DNA of 64,000 nt from Dioscorea cayenensis subsp. rotundata (taxonomy: Eukaryota; Streptophyta; Magnoliopsida; Dioscoreales; Dioscoreaceae), in contig NC_052477.1 in the NCBI RefSeq assembly GCF_009730915.1, positions 28,778,420 through 28,842,419 of the forward strand, written 5' to 3'. The first letter of the stretch is position 1; every line of letters starts with the position of its first letter. The notes below the pieces were generated by a model, which was not told where the DNA came from, did not search any database, and worked only from the letters and a program-made list of their open reading frames with translations. Shown piece by piece: positions 35,172 to 47,342 of this stretch. Made by a program: the position numbers and the translations under genes.

Positions 35172-36188
35172 TTAGCTGAATCTAGCTTTTCCAATTTCAT
35201 GTAGTAGAGCAAGTTTTTTGAATTTGATGGAGCCAAATGAAAACTTTGCCCAGTGACGCAGTTGAACTTTGAGTGCAATCAAATTTTTTGCTAGAACGAA
35301 AGCGCCACAACCCTGAGGAGAACAATCCTCCCACCATTTTTTGACAAGGTCCCCAAAACCCTCCACCGTGGACCAAGCTAACTCGTACCTAAAAGATCGC
35401 AGTTTAGTGCAGTGGTTCCCTAACTCAAACCCGATGGGGACATGATCAGATCCCAATCATGGCAGACTATTTTGGAAAATCTTGGGGAAAAAATTTGCAC
35501 ATTCGCCATTGACAATGAATCTATTCAACTTAACCCAGATCGGATCGGATTGATAATTAGTCCACAAAAATCTACGCCTAACCACCGAAGGCTCCTGCAA
35601 CTTGAGTTCTTAGAGGAAAGAATTTGCCTTTCTAATGTCCTCCAGATTGGGTGGCCCACTGTTTTTATCCTCCACATTAAAAGTAGCATTGAAGTTACTG
35701 CATATTATCCAAGGCATCCCTAGAGGTCCCACATTAGCACGCAGCTCTTCCCAGAAAGCATGCTTTAGTGATCGAGCGTTAGGCCCATAGACCGTAGTGC
35801 ATCGCTAAGTTAAATTCATGTTCTTGGAATAGAACTCAACCGTTAACGTGAAAGTGCCCTTCCACACAGGTGTACCAGTCACTACTGCATTATTCCACCC
35901 AATTATAATTCCCCGAGCAGAGCCGCGTGCCGGAACAAAACAGAACTTGTTAAGACGATTCCCACCAATTTCCCTCCAAGTCACAAAAGAGATCTCTTCA
36001 AGCTTGGATTCTGGGAGACAAAAAATATCCACAAAATGCATGTTTGAAAAGTCCTTCACTAGACCCCTAACATTCCAAGTTAAAATATTCATGGACAAAA
36101 CTACATTACTCGCTCCTCCAAAGAGGAAGCCGACTCCCTCAACGGGGACAAACGTGAAAGTTCTAACTGACGAAGGTGATTCAAGCAT
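35172..36188 (-). pseudogene. LINE apurinic/apyrimidinic-type endonuclease, frame-broken
   Basis: The start MNILTWNVRGL (about 36091) and LPESKLEE mark the N-terminal catalytic part of the exonuclease-endonuclease-phosphatase fold. The C-terminal SDHVPIGFEL segment (35456-35172) holds the SDH catalytic motif. The two halves lie in different frames and the middle is degenerate. Confidence 0.8.
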
Positions 36189-36299
36189 GCACTCTCAGCA
36201 TTAATAAAAGAAATATCACAAGCATCGCAATACTTAGCAAGTTGAGCATTATTCCAATCAGAAATTAAACAAGGTTTAGAAGATGTACCTTCCCCATCG

Positions 36300-37200
36300 A
36301 TGCCTCACATGACCTTTTTCTTGGATGATCTTAGGGGTTCAACAATGAAGTTGGCCTCCTCATTGAAATGTGAGGATGGTTTTTTCTTCCTCTCACTTTT
36401 TCGGGTGCTTCGGGACTGCTCCCCTACAACAAACTCAGATCCCCCATGCAAATCTGGCAATAGCACCTTGAGTTTCCTCTCAAACTCCGAGATCGAATCA
36501 TCTGATTCATAATTACTGCCAAAGGTTGAGATCATGACTGATGAAGACTGCAAGTCAACCAAGGATAAGGACCCAAAGCCCTCCTCAATAACCGGTTGAC
36601 AACACTGGGCCGTAATGCCCACCCTCCTGCTAGGTATTCCCAGGTGAACCCCACCGGTGGAGATAAATTCGGTCTTGACACTTTATCTCAAAAATTTATC
36701 TTCTCCAAATCATAGCCTTCAGTCCAATTAGAACTCGATGCGCCTCCCTTCTCGGTATCACTCCCCGGAATTTTGACTGTTTGCTCCTTCCTCAGCCCAG
36801 TGACCATCTCGGACTCACCTTGAAGATCCTCCCTTGCTTTCTCCACTTGAGTATCAGTCATTTGCCCACAGCCCATTTCACGACCCATATCACAGCTCAT
36901 GTCACTCTCCTTGTTAATCAATTGTAACTCCCCACTAAGTTCCTCAACCGGCCCAATAGACAAACAAGACCCACCCTCCTTATCCTCACCCTCCTGCTGT
37001 TTTGTTTGAGAAATCTCCGTCCAGATCGCATCCCACCTCGCATAATAAGAGTGGGTCACATAGTGCATTATTGTTAATTGGGTCCAGCATACCAGACCCA
37101 TAAGGCCCCACAATAGGCCCAACATTGTCCCCACAGTTGTCCAAGCTAACCTGATCATTACATGAGACATTATGTGTCCCTCTCTTCAATAATCTCACAT
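36300..37200 (-). pseudogene. LINE ORF1-like remnant
   Basis: Minus-strand open stretches (36622-36305, 37170-36688 and 37198-36986) are rich in Gly, Ser, Glu and Asp and sit where ORF1 (the nucleic-acid-binding protein) lies in plant LINEs. I see no intact zinc knuckle, so this rests on position inside the element. Confidence 0.45.
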
Positions 37201-37445
37201 GTTTCTCAAACCTATAACCTTGTACATGCTAGATGTGCCACCTGTCCCCTTATTGTCTTTGATCTTTCACAATTCGACATGACGAAGCCTCGGTTCCTGC
37301 ACCGACCTAACATCAGGTCGAGTCTGTTGACGTCGCTCGGAGATCCGAGCGTGCTCACGACCTCCGGTCCTCTCTCGTGTTGTCAATGGACCAGCGGTCC
37401 GAACCCTCGACGTTCTTGGGCGAAGGTTCGCCGCCGGTGCAACTA

Positions 37446-38100
37446 TAAATTTACTTTAGATCTCTTCATTAGGTGCATAAACTTAGAAATTTTATAATAT
37501 ATACATATATATATATATAAGAAGAAGATTGATCACGAGCGATACCATCTTTGTTTTTTTTTTGATAAAGAAAGATACCAACTTGGAAAATGATATATAT
37601 TGATTGCCTACTTTCAAGCAATTAATAAAATTAGTTAATGTAAATTGATTTTAGATCCTAATGCATTGCATCATGAACTTCTAGATTTTGTAAAAGAAAA
37701 AAGAAATAGCAAAAAAAGGATTGATCACCAAGAGATATAGACTTGAGAAATTATATATATATATATATATATATATCCACTTCACTTAACTTGTTCCCCT
37801 TATTGAAATATTATTCTTAGAAGATCAATAAAATTGTTTGATTACAGATTAAATTAAGATCTCCTAATGAAGTGCATAAGCATGTAGATTTTGTAATCTA
37901 TTGTGAAAATGATTATTTTTCTGCCACCAATTTTTTGCATATGGTTATAAAGCAGGGGGAAAAAAGAAAAACAAACAAATCACTTTTGTCTACCTTTGAA
38001 AGCAAGCTTGACTCCATGTGGGCCAAACACTATCAATTGCTTCTATCCCAATATATAAAGGATTCATTCACTAAAGTAACTCTTGAATCTTTAGATTGAG
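37446..38100. repeat. Diverged tandem repeats, right part of the array split by the LINE
   Basis: Units at about 37446-37500, 37590-37770 and 37780-37960 contain ATTTACTTTAGATCTCTTCA, then AATAAAATTAGTTAATGTAA, then GATCCTAATGCATTGCATCA, then TAGATTTTGTAAAAG, matching the units left of the LINE. A (TA)n tract lies at about 37753-37775. The open frame at 37872-38099 falls inside the array and is not a gene. Confidence 0.65.
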
Positions 38101-38860
38101 TCAAATGATTTGATTCACATTTAATACGTACGGCAGTTTAATTTGTGAACACTAGGGTGGTCATTCATTTCATGCAAATTAAGTTACTTAGCACTTAGTA
38201 AATGCTCTTTACCTGTGGGCAGCAACAACATTGCAACAATGAACAGAAACACATTGGAAAGTGATTTCAAATTGTGCTTGAATTGAAAATGGTGTAAATT
38301 GATTGCTGTGATTGTGTCATCCCACTCACGCTAGCTAGCTGATAGTGATATAAATTATATATTTTTTTAAATAAAATAGATAAATCATTATTTTATTACA
38401 AAAAAATAAATATAAATCAAAGTAAAAAGCAATACAAATTAGAGCATGAGGTGATAAATAATCACCTGAGGTGAAGATTTGAATTAAATTCTATTTTATT
38501 TTTTTTTATTAATAGGCAACAAACGCCTTCTACTTAAGGGATTATCAAAAAGACAAACAAGTAAAGAGGTGCATTAATTACGGTGGCTTACAAACTTTCA
38601 AAAAAAATCTCCAAGTCATATAACTTTAGAGGGTGAAATCACTATTTTTTTCTGCCCACTAGTGTGTTTAAAAAAAAAACACTACAATACAAATGTAATA
38701 AACCTATGCTCCTCCATGAATATTGGGTATAACCGTACAACCTTTGGCTTATTAAGCCCTTTACATCAATGAACCTAAATGCTAGCCAGCTTGTCAACTA
38801 GAGGTGACTACAAATCTCAAGATTAAAGGGATGGGGAATCTTGATCTTCACATATTTTAA
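38101..38860. other. Intergenic with a small retroposon tail
   Basis: No gene is supported. At about 38360-38425 (minus strand) there is a tail reading TTTTTTGTAATAAAATAATG, then ATTTATCTATTTTATTTAAA, similar to the other LINE-type ends. The remaining bases are AT-rich and unremarkable. Confidence 0.45.
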
Positions 38861-38972
38861 TAACACTCTCCAAGATATGTATTGGTGGAATATTGTGACC
38901 AAATACTAATGGAGTGTAACACTCTCCAAGATATGTATTGGTGGAAAATTGTGACCAAATACTAATGGAGTG
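38861..38972. repeat. Near-perfect two-copy tandem repeat, 56 bp
   Basis: Positions 38861-38916 and 38917-38972 both read TAACACTCTCCAAGATATGT, then ATTGGTGGAA(T/A)ATTGTGACC, then AAATACTAATGGAGTG. Only one base differs between the copies, so the duplication is recent. Confidence 0.95.
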
Positions 38973-39358
38973 TTGCTCAAGCCATTAAAGTCAGCTACTA
39001 TTAGAGTAGTTATATATGAAACAATATTTAATTACCTAAAAAAGAATGTGTTTCTTTTTTAATGAGATCTTGACCTATCTCTGCTATGTGGACTTGCATT
39101 TCTCTTATAATCAAGCATGGTGCATCCGCACTATTTTAGCAAAACTGCTAGATAAACCGGTGTGCGCCCATGAGTAGCTGGCCTAATTAAGTCTTCTAGT
39201 GATTCATAGAATTGGCTCTATGAGCAATGTTGGAGCTCTTCTTCCTGTCCTCCTAATTTTTTCTCCTTGCCCAATCGACCCTTCTATCTATAATGTTAGT
39301 TTACGGAGAATCTTTTTTTAATAGTGGCTTCTATGTTTAGGGGTTTGTTTAAAAATTA

Positions 39359-41375
39359 ATGGAGGACGACGAGGAAGACTGGGCCCCTCCCGGTTTCATC
39401 GAGGAAGATGATGTTTTTGTGGGTGATGAGCTTGACGATGATGCTGGTTACTACTTGCAATCTCCACCAGCTTTCTTGAATATAAGACTTGTGTTCACAG
39501 CGGATGGAGTTTCTGTCTACAAACCTTTTTCTTTCATTGGGAGCGGGGAAGAATTGGTAAACCGAGTGAGATGCTCTCAGGTGCACTTTGAATCACTTAA
39601 TCCGAGTAACTACCGACAGTCAGTTCCCAGCTCTAGGAAGCAACCTACGATACACCCATGAGAGTCCTCAAGGGCTGAAGGAAAAGAGGGTGATAGAGGA
39701 CGATGTTCGTATGATAGATAAGTCAGAGACTTCCTGCCTTGAGTGCCCCTCGAAGGTGATTTCAAACTCCCACGACGAGATGAGATGTGACGTCAGGGAG
39801 TGAAGAAGTCAAGACCGCAACCGTAATTGACCCGTCTAACGAGCTTTGCTCCCGGGGTCGTGATTAGCTTAGAAGAGATGACTAGGCTGATGAGCAGAGC
39901 TCCTGGGATCTCTCTGGTGATGGTAAAAAAGACTCGATCAGTGAGCAGAGCTCCCGGGGTCTCTTTGACGATGGTAAAGGAGACTCGGCCGATGAGCTCT
40001 ACTACTGAGGTCTTGTCGAGAAGGTCGTGGGTGGAGCTCTCTCATGACTCAGTTGCCGGCGACCGTTATTGAGGTGATGGGGTTCTAGGATCGGAGAAAA
40101 TTCGGACCGTTGGTTATTCACCGCTAGTTCAGTCCGATAATCAAATTGGGAAAACCACTGTTTCTTCAACATTGTATGTTTCGGGGTTCGTGCATGATGG
40201 GTCTATAGCTAATCGTCGCATTATCAAGCAACCATTGATCGAGGATGTTGCATCTCAGGGAGATATGCGAAATGTGCTAGAAATTGTAGCCAATATTCAG
40301 TCGACATGTGGCAAGCATGGAATGTCTCATGTTGTTGGCCTTATGGACCAAATAACATGTGATACCTCACTTGGAACACATGAGAGTGTTGAGCCCAAGG
40401 GACCTTATGGGCTTCAACCAGTGGGCCATTTTGTGTTTGATGGGCAAAAGGAAATGGGCAAAGCTAGAGAAGTTGGGCCACCCATTTAGGATTCATTCAT
40501 TATGAGTACTTCTGAGCCCACTATGCTTGATTTTCCAATTGAAAGGTAGCAAGCCCATGATAATCCATTGGAACTTTCAGTGGTGGTAGAGCATGGCTCC
40601 CATGCAAATGGTGGAGATGCTGGGCTGTACTTGGGTTTGGGACTAGAGGATGCCTATGGGAGTTTCCTAGAAATAATTGATGACCTATTGGTGTTGTGTG
40701 AAATGGGCTAGCAATTGGGGCCCAAGTTGCATAATGAGTCTAAAGAAGGAAGGGTGGGTATTGGGCCGGATTATGAGGAATAAAAGAAAGAAGGGCAATG
40801 AGATGGTAGAGTCTTTTGTTGGGCCAGATTTGGTGTTTGAAGAAGAAAGGGGATAGTATGATGGCTAAGGAAGACCAATTGAGTGTTGGGTTGGGGACGG
40901 ATCTTTCAGAGGTTAATTACAGTGATGGCTCAGGATTTCCTTCTGTTGGCCAGCAATTTGTTCTTCATTGCCATTTCATGGCATTTTTCTGGTTTTTGTT
41001 ACAAATCAAGCATACTTTGGTGAAAATGGTGACTCGTGGCAACACTTCTAATGTCTATGATGGTAAGAGATTGAAGTTTGAAGATTTCAGTAGTACCATT
41101 CGACGCAACATGGAGTTCATTGGACCTTGCTCTTATGATGCTTTTGGGGCATCATTGAGTGAGGAGGCTTTGGATTATTTCACAGGCTAGTTTCTTTTTC
41201 TTTTGAGGGGCTTGGAGGAGACTCATTGTTTCTCTCATTGTGTTTTTTTTTCATTGTTGTTCCATGGCTAGTGGACTTTGTTTTGTCGGGCTTTTTGGCT
41301 CATTGCTCATTTTGTTCTTTTTTTGGGTTTTTAATTGAAGTGGTTTATTCACTTTTTCAAAAATAAAAAAAAGTT
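39359..41375 (+). mobile_element. Internally deleted LINE-type element (ORF1-like region plus 3' tail)
   Basis: The plus strand has a run of GC-richer, broken reading frames: an acidic start (MEDDEEDWAPPGFIEEDD, 39359-39661), a repeat-bearing frame (39827-40072), 40172-40489 with GPYGLQPVGHFVFDGQKE, and 40816-41190 ending SEEALDYFTG. No endonuclease or RT is present. The 3' end (GTTTTTAATTGAAGTGGTTT, then ATTCACTTTTTCAAAAATAA and an A-run ending near 41375) matches the 3' end of the 32347-37445 LINE, so I read this as a non-autonomous or deleted relative. The true 5' end and a target duplication were not found. Confidence 0.55.
39830..39982 (+). repeat. Three 51-bp (17-residue) tandem coding repeats
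   Basis: Units 39830-39880, 39881-39931 and 39932-39982 encode TRLTSFAPGVVISLEEM, TRLMSRAPGISLVMVKK and TRSVSRAPGVSLTMVKE, followed by a degenerate fourth start (TRPMSSTTEV). The nucleotide core GAGCAGAGCTCC(C/T)GGG repeats. It lies in the ORF1-like region of the element at 39359-41375. Confidence 0.85.
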
Positions 41376-42265
41376 TATGGTTTAAATCCTATAGATATTC
41401 TTAGTCAAATCATTCTTTCTCTATATATATATACACTTTAAAGAAAGGTGGTCGCTTGTATTGTCTTTTGCCAGAATTATTTGGAAAGTATTTTGCTTTG
41501 AAAAATTAATATTTTCAATTGATTTTTTTTTTATTATAATAAGATTCTCACAATCTTGCCATTTGGAGGTGCAACAGCTTTATGTGTTCTTTTTTATTAG
41601 GTAATTGTGTATCTTAGGCTTTTTTTTTTTTATATCCACTCTAGAATATAGAATATAGAAGTATTTTGGAGGTTTGACCTTGAGGCTTTGCTTATGGACA
41701 TTTTTTTAAATTTTTTTGGATGAAATGACACTATCATGCATATTTTTAATTTTAAATCATTTATGTTAGTTAAAAAATTGTTATAAAAACTAATCACATA
41801 TTTTTTCTAAGTTTTGTAGCTCTTGAGGATGAACTCGAGGATTTGATCTCTATTGTTAATAGATGTCTTGGGTTCTTGGATCCCAACGTAAATGATTCTA
41901 TGAACATGATAATAATTAATCCAAGTTATGGTTAAGCTCCATTTTAGCTCTGGCTTAACTTAAATGGAACATCCTCTCACATATTATTGTTTGGCAATTA
42001 CTATTTCTCTTTTTATAAGATAGTTTGTAAGTATCCATAACTAATGGATTTTGTATTATGGTTCCTCTTTTTTATAATTATATTTTTAATAAATTTATTC
42101 TTCATCCACTGCACCTTTATTAAAAAAAAAATTATGCTCTCCGATGTTTCTAATATATTCTGAAAATAAAGAAAATAGAACAAAATAATTATTTTCAGAT
42201 ATTTGATAATAATTAAGCAGCATAAATTTTCAAATACTAAATATTTTGGAACATGAAAAAAGATT
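41376..42265. other. AT-rich spacer between two transposons
   Basis: No coding sequence or terminal repeat seen between the LINE-type tail and the left MULE terminus. Two T-runs near 41526-41540 and 41621-41632 may be further small retroposon remnants. Confidence 0.45.
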
Positions 42266-42758
42266 GGTTTAATTGCCGTACAGGTCCCTGTAATTATGTA
42301 CTTTCGACCCTTTTTAGTCCCCTCGCAATATTTTTTTCGAGTACAACTAGATCCTCCTATTTGATCGATTTGGGCCTTTTTCGATCCGAGGCGAGATGGC
42401 GTTAACTTCACTATTTCTTTTTGTAGTGACGTGGCTTTTTATTACAAAAATAAGGTGTAAAAGATCTTTCGACTAGGTGATAAGGTGGCAATCGGATCCG
42501 GATCCTAAACTGGATCCGAATTGCAAAAAGTGAAATTTGTTATCAAACCAGCTGAAGAACCCACACCTCCATCTCCCACCCTCAGCGCCGTTGGAGAACA
42601 CTTGTCGTCCGTACGAAACCCTCCTTCCCCTCAACTCAGGTGAAGCCCACCCACCTCTAACCGGTTGACAGCCTCCACTCCAAGCCCTCGTTAGTGCAAC
42701 CAGGGTTTTGCAAACCCTCAATCACTCCAAGGTGTCGTCGGTGCAGCAAAGGTTTTGC
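42266..42758 (+). repeat. Left terminal inverted repeat of the MULE
   Basis: This pairs with the reverse complement of about 47343-47826. Shared landmarks read inward: GCCGTACAGGTCCCT, AATTATGTACTTTCG, CGATTTGGGCC, GACTAGGTGA, GGATCCGGATCC, GGTGAAGCCCACCCA and AAGGTGTCGTCGGTGCAGC. The arms differ by scattered substitutions and short indels, so the insertion is not very recent. Confidence 0.88.
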
Positions 42759-42950
42759 AAACCCCCCTCCATTCCAAGCCGTCGTCGGTGCAGCCAGGGT
42801 TTGCTTCATTCCAAGCCGTCGTCTGTGCAGCCGAGGTTTTGCAAAACCCTCTTTCATTCCAAGCTGTCGTAGGTGCAACATGGTTTTGCAAACACTCCTG
42901 AACTCTAAGCCATCGTTAACGTAGCCAGGGTTTTGCAAACCCCTCTAGAT
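42665..42950 (+). repeat. Subterminal minisatellite, ~40-45 bp units
   Basis: About six imperfect units built around AAGCCGTCGTCGGTGCAGCC followed by AGGGTTTTGCAAACCC. The left end carries more units than the right (where only two remain near 47345-47420), so the array has expanded at one terminus. Both strands stay open by chance because the unit is GC-rich, giving spurious frames. Confidence 0.8.
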
Positions 42951-43380
42951 AGCCATAAAGAATCTGGTAATGCCCCTATCTTGCACTCTTTTCTCCTTTT
43001 TTAGTGAATTTAGCCGTTGCTTGTGTTCACTTGTAAGTGTGCCAACAATAGCTGGTTAGGTCTTTTTTGTGGCCCTACAATGAAAGTGACTGATCTTATT
43101 TAGATGATTTAGAAAGGCATATATTGGCTTCATTGATGGCTTGTTTCTATGTGTGGGCCACCTCCTTGATATATATTTATAACTTTGGTGTCAGATTGGT
43201 TATTTTTATTATTCAGATTTGTGGCATCTCATGGTTCTATTGTGTAATACTTTTTTTTCATCATAATATTGAATGTGTTCTAATTCTTGTGTTGTGTTCC
43301 TTATTAGTTTGTTGTAGTGGTATAGTTAGTTTCTTTTAAAATTAGTAACTAGTTTGCATTTATGTGTTGTTTAGTTTATC

Positions 43381-46300
43381 ATGGCTGCTGAGAAAAAATA
43401 TACTATTAAGTACCACCATGGAGGAACTTTATTAAAGGAAGGGGAGATTAAATATGTCAATGGTTTTATTGATGAAGTTACTGTTGATCCAGAGAAGACT
43501 TGTTACTGGGATTTGTTAGGAGACTTAAAAGAATTAGGCCATGATATTACAAATTCAGTCAATTTGTTCTTTATGGATGCTTCTGGGGCATTGAAGGTTA
43601 TTAGTGATGATGAGGGAATTATGGTATTAGTTGACCATTTAATGAGGCACTGGACAACAGACATTTACGTTGAATTTTCAAGTGTTAAACACAACAAGAC
43701 TATACCAGAAAGTTTAATGGTTGAATCTGAAATGGCTGAAGCTGAAAGTGATATGGAATTGAACATGAATGATGATATGGAACATGAGAATGGATCTGAT
43801 TCAGCTGAAGATGATGAAGAGAGGATTGTAGATGATCAACTATTTAATAACAACTCAGATGAAGATGAAGAAAGAGAGGAAACCATGAAGAAAGTGAACA
43901 AATATGTCAAATTGAAAAAAAGAGTACAGGAAGTTGCATACGAAAGGGATAATTTAGAGTCTTATGCTATGAACAGGGAACCACAAGGAAGTGAGTTTGG
44001 GAAAGTTGGTGGGTATGAAAGTGACTACTTTGAGTCATTAGACCCTGGCAGTAACAGTGATAATAGTAGTGGATCGGAAGCTGATGATGCTGTCAGACAC
44101 AAATCAAGCAGAAAAATCCATTACCCTGCTATCCCATTGGAGGAATTCAGATTGGATCTTAGGTTTTTAGATTTAAAAGAATTCAAGAATACACTTGTTG
44201 ATTTCTCCACAAGGAAAGGTTTTGAGTTTAAGTATATAAAGAATGATACTTCGAGGGTAAGGGCCAAGTGTTCTGCCAAAGATTACAGTTGGTTAATTCT
44301 CTGCTCATGGTGTAGTACCAAAAAGATATATGTGGTGAAGCATTATGTCTCTACACATTCATGCCTTTTGGGTGTTACAAAGAACAAAAGAGTTACAACA
44401 CAAGTAGTGGTGAAGAAATTTGATGATGTGATAGTTCCATGCCCGTCATTAAGCCAAGGCATTTAAAAGCACTAGTTAGGAAGAAGACTGGTGTGTTCGT
44501 TACTGACAGGGTCTGTAAAAATGCCAAGGTATTGGTTCTTAAGAAAGTTGAATAACAATTTATCGAAGATTTCAAGGTATTGAATAGTTATGCATTACAA
44601 TTAAAAGCATCAAACCCTAGAAGCAATGTGGTAATTATTTCTGAAAGATTGAGCCCAAATGCATTACCAACCTTCCAAAAGATGTATATCTCTCTTACAG
44701 CTGCTAGAGAAGGTTTTTTGGCTGGCTGCAGGAGGATCATAGGTCTCGATGGGTGCTTTTTAAAAGGTCTAATGAAAGGGCAATTACTAGGGGAAGTAGG
44801 GAGGGACAGGAACAACCAGATGTTCCCTATAGCTTGGGCAATTGTGGAGAAAGAAACCACTGAAAGCTGGAGTTGGTTTCTTAAGCTGTTGCAATTAGAT
44901 CTGTGTATTGAAGATGGTCTCGGATGGTCACTTGTTAGTGACATGCAGAAAGTAAGAAAAATTTATGATTGGCTTTTTATTTGATTGTATTTGAATTTGT
45001 TTGATTCATTAAATGTTTTACCTTTCTTCCAGGGATTAATTCATGCAGTTAAAGAACTTCTACCATTAATCGAGCACAGGATGTGTGCAAGGCATATATA
45101 TGCTAGATGGGGGAAGCCACACCAAGGGAAAGAGTTTCAAATCTAATTTTGGAAATATTGCTAGGGCTACAAATATACCTGAGTTTCAAAAGAAGCTACA
45201 GCAGATGAGGAATTTGAATGGAGGAGAGAAGGTAGTAGAGGAGTTATTAGAGAAATGGCCTGCCAATGGTTGGTGTTGGGCTTTCTTCAATGATGTTGTC
45301 AAGTGCGATGTTATCGACAACAATATGTGCGAGACATTCAATGGAGTGATGGTAGAAGCTAGGAGCAAACCAGTAATAACAATGCTTCAAGAAATAAGAA
45401 GGTATGTCAAGGATAGTTGTTAAGAAGTGCTATACCATTAAATGGAAAGTTAATTTTGGACCAAACATAGTTAGGAAGCTTGAGAAAGAGAGGACCAAAA
45501 GCTCAAAATGGCATGTTGACTGGAATGGGGCTGCAGAGCATGAAGTGTTCTGGGATGATATGTTGTTGTTAGAGAGGGAAAGTTATGTTGTTAGGTTGGA
45601 GAATAAGAGTTGTTCCTGTGGGAAATGGGACAAGAGTGGTATTCCCTGCCAGCATGCTTTGGCAAAAATTGCTTTTCAAAGAGGAGATCCGCTTAATTAT
45701 TTATCAGTATGGCTCACCAAGGAGAAATACCTACAAGCATACCAATTTCCAGTGAGTCCACTAAGAGGCAGGATGTTCTGGCCCCCATGTGAGGAAGGTC
45801 CTCTGCTGCCTCCTATAAGCAAGAGGATGCCTGGAAAACCTACAAAGAAAAGGAGAAGGGAACCATTGGAAAAAAAAAAGCAATACAAAAATTTCAAGAT
45901 TTGGTAGGATCTTCAAATGTGGAATTTGTGGAGTTCAAGGTCACAACAAGCTGACTTGTCAGAAAAAACCTAGCAGAGTAAATATTTTTTACTATTAATA
46001 TGTTAACTGCTTATTTATTCCCATTGTGAATTCATTGTTCTCAAAACAAATTTACAATGAATGTGTAGGACACAACTGCAAATGTTGGCTCAAGTATCCA
46101 AGGAAGAAAAAAGGCTGATGCTGCATCAAGGCCACTAAGACAAGTAGGCGATGATGTATCTCTGCTCAAATTTTGATAGTAAAGTAAAAATTTATGCTAT
46201 TTTCAACCTAATGTTTATCAATACTCAGTGTTTGCTTATTGAATTCTAATGAACTGTTTGTGACTTACAATGAAATGCAATATCTAATTACTTGATTTTT

Positions 46301-46609
46301 GCGAGGGGTGCTCACGAGTGGAGAAATTATTGTTGGAGCGAAAATGATGCATGACACATCATATATTACGCTAGTGAACTAATGGTATTTTTTTGTTATG
46401 TTACGCATATCATACACAACTTAGGGCATCATTAACTCTTTAGAGGATTAACACAATTTTTTGGGTTATGATATTTAGGCTAGGAGGGATGCAAGGCTTG
46501 CTGCACAAGCAAAACTAAGTAAAGAAAGTGCTCAACAGACATATACAACAATTGATCAAAACTTAGATCTCCCAACACAACAGAGTATAACAACAGAGCA
46601 TAACAACTG
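43381..46609 (+). pseudogene. MULE transposase, decayed
   Basis: Domains are in normal MULE order but in several frames. 43381-44466: PB1-like start (KKYTIKYHHGGTLL ... YVNGF), an acidic linker, and the MuDR domain (EFKYIKNDTSRVRAKCSAKD, then CLLGVTKNKR). 44580-44984: the DDE catalytic core (RIIGLDGCFLKGLMKGQLLG, AWAIVEKETTESWSWFLKLL, GWSLVSDMQK). 45085-45423: WCWAFFNDVVKCDVIDNNMC and ETFNGVM. 45404-45907: the SWIM zinc finger (CSCGKWDKSGIPCQHALAKI) and a basic tail. Further on, a CCHC-like CGICGVQGHNKLTC (about 45918-45960) and a last exon-like piece ending at 46609. Frame changes near 44440, 45110 and 45410 and an in-frame TAA near 44553 disrupt it. An intron (about 44951-45032) appears spliceable. 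It is related to plant MULE transposases, cut-and-paste enzymes; this copy is inactive. Confidence 0.88.
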
Positions 46610-47342
46610 AAGCAAGGAAACACTTCTCAGCCTACCTCCTTTTTCTTTTGTATTTTTGACTCAACCTTGGATAGTGGATGTTTTGTAAATTGCCTGTCAA
46701 AACTGATGATATGTAGTACTGTAATTTTCTTGTCTACTGACAACAGCAATGGCATTTGGTGTGGTGTTGTTTATGCATAAATCTATGTGGTTTAATATGT
46801 ATGACAGATGTGAAATTTCAACTATGCCAATGAAATATTGTTTGCAGTGTAGTCAATGTTTGCAGCTACTCTTTACTTTAATTAATGTTATGACAGATGT
46901 GAAATTTCAAAAATGGCTTTTCATCAACATGCACACCAGGTTGCTTTTGAAAAGTCTAATTTGCTCTTTATCTGTTTATTGAGACCTTTGTCAAACCAAA
47001 TTGAAGTGTATGGACTAGAAATACAAACTGCTAAGGTAATACGACAGTAATATTTAAGTCTTCAAGACCTTTTCTCTCTTCAATCTTCTTTATTTATTAG
47101 CTAAATGTAATTGTCATTGAGAGTTGGAAAGACACTTTCAAGATCACCAGTTTGTTATCAAAATTAAATGTTCATTTTCCATGCTATGTTGCAGCGGATA
47201 CCTGTTGCTGAATTCATTGAACAACCTTGCATTCAAGATGACAACATGTTTAAGAAAATCATTGACATTTACATGGCATGTCTCAAAATTTGATGGAAAA
47301 TCATCTTGTTTGTACTACAATGTGATTGATCAACCACAAGAT

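Larger units (their letters stand above)
32347..37445 (-). mobile_element. LINE (L1-type non-LTR retrotransposon), decayed, with 12-bp target duplication
   Basis: About 5.1 kb, minus strand. The flanks carry an exact 12-base direct repeat TAAATTTACTTT (32335-32346 and 37446-37457), and both sit in the same diverged tandem repeat, so this is a complete insertion with a visible target-site duplication. Read 5' to 3' on the minus strand it holds an ORF1-like region (about 37200-36300), an apurinic endonuclease (about 36090-35170), a reverse transcriptase (about 34870-33550) and a zf-RVT zinc-binding domain (33001-32558). The coding parts are broken by many frameshifts. The 3' end ends in GGTTTATCCACTTTTAAAAA next to the target repeat. 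The GC-richer 5' end (37250-37440) is probably the internal promoter. Confidence 0.9.

Noticed and set aside
37872-38099. 75-residue plus-strand frame
   Set aside because: It falls in the diverged tandem array and resembles no protein family.
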